Below, one piece after another: positions 14,031 through 14,162 of a stretch of 14,162 nucleotides of DNA. Location of the stretch: the NCBI RefSeq assembly GCF_016785185.1, contig NZ_JAEKDY010000091.1, one strand, 5' to 3'. The position numbers and the translations under genes are program-made. The notes beneath the pieces are model-generated. The model made no database searches, was not told where the DNA came from, and saw only the letters and a program-made list of their open reading frames with translations. This stretch comes from Heyndrickxia sporothermodurans (GTDB lineage: Bacteria > Bacillota > Bacilli > Bacillales > Bacillaceae_C). Position 1 is the stretch's first letter. Each line of letters starts with the position of its first letter.

Positions 14031-14035
14031 AAAAG

Positions 14036-14162
14036 AGAGGCTGGGACAAAACCCACCTCTGAGATGAAAAAGCCGGTGAATTTTTACGACGAGTAAAATT
14101 TCACCGGCTTTGATTATTTTTTGAATAAAAATAAGGACCACTTCTGATAAAATTAAGTTACC
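14036..14162. repeat. Intergenic repeat element (GAGGCTGGGACAAAA type), running off the right end
   Basis: Six bases after the ribU stop begins AGAGGCTGGGACAAAACC. Its first part folds as AGAGG-C-TGGG (14036-14044) with CCCACCTCT (14052-14060). A second, larger hairpin lies at 14069-14111. From memory, the string GAGGCTGGGACA recurs between genes in many Firmicutes. No coding frame of interest is seen in 14031-14162. The right boundary is not in the window. Confidence 0.5.
14069..14122 (+). terminator. Long hairpin after ribU, terminator-like
   Basis: A 19-base left arm (14069-14087, beginning AAAGCCGGTGAA) pairs with a right arm (14093-14111, ending TTCACCGGCTTT) with a single mismatch around a GACGA loop. 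Six Ts occur at 14117-14122, five bases after the stem, so termination is likely but not ideal. The near-perfect symmetry means it could act in both directions. It is part of the repeat element. Confidence 0.55.

Noticed and set aside
1..14162. CRISPR array, tRNA, rRNA, transposase or prophage genes
   Set aside because: No regularly spaced direct repeats, no cloverleaf or rRNA sequence, and no transposase or phage-like frame was seen; gene order is that of a Bacillaceae core region.

Overview
The window looks like a chromosomal segment of a low-GC, endospore-forming Bacillaceae. Gene content and order match the B. subtilis ribT-ypuF-scpAB-dacB-spmAB-rluB-resABCDE region, and the protein sequences are close relatives of the B. 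subtilis ones, but the DNA is not B. subtilis. Spore-cortex genes (dacB, spmA, spmB), the ResABC cytochrome c maturation proteins and the ResDE two-component system all point to this group.

Layout. (1) Bases 1-1013: the start of an unidentified leftward gene, a decayed ribT (its GNAT C-terminal part is intact but the N-terminal part is missing and frameshifted), and a leftward DUF309 (ypuF-like) gene. (2) Bases 1175-2640: a strong sigma-A type promoter, scpA and scpB overlapping by 14 bases, and a terminator. (3) Bases 2641-4967: a candidate sigma-E promoter, dacB-spmA-spmB packed without gaps, and a terminator whose 5' arm lies inside the end of spmB. (4) Bases 5005-5799: rluB. (5) Bases 5822-11967: an extended -10 promoter overlapping a perfect palindrome, resA-resB-resC, a terminator, resD-resE, a parS-like 16-mer and a terminator. 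(6) Bases 12160-13002: a secreted M23 peptidase with a LysM domain, where B. subtilis has sigX-rsiX. (7) Bases 13044-14162: a promoter, an FMN riboswitch with a readable switching mechanism, the riboflavin transporter gene ribU, and an intergenic repeat running off the right end.

How the genes work together. ScpA and ScpB are the SMC partners for chromosome organisation. DacB, SpmA and SpmB act on cortex and spore core formation. RluB modifies 23S rRNA. ResA, ResB and ResC carry out c-type cytochrome assembly (apocytochrome thiol reduction plus haem delivery and attachment), and ResD-ResE control respiration genes in response to oxygen limitation. RibU imports riboflavin when FMN is low.

I did not find a clearly new multi-gene system. 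The points most worth checking are the orphaned, broken ribT, the parS-like site after resE, the right-end repeat element, the palindrome in the resA promoter, and the mutually exclusive pairings in the FMN riboswitch leader.
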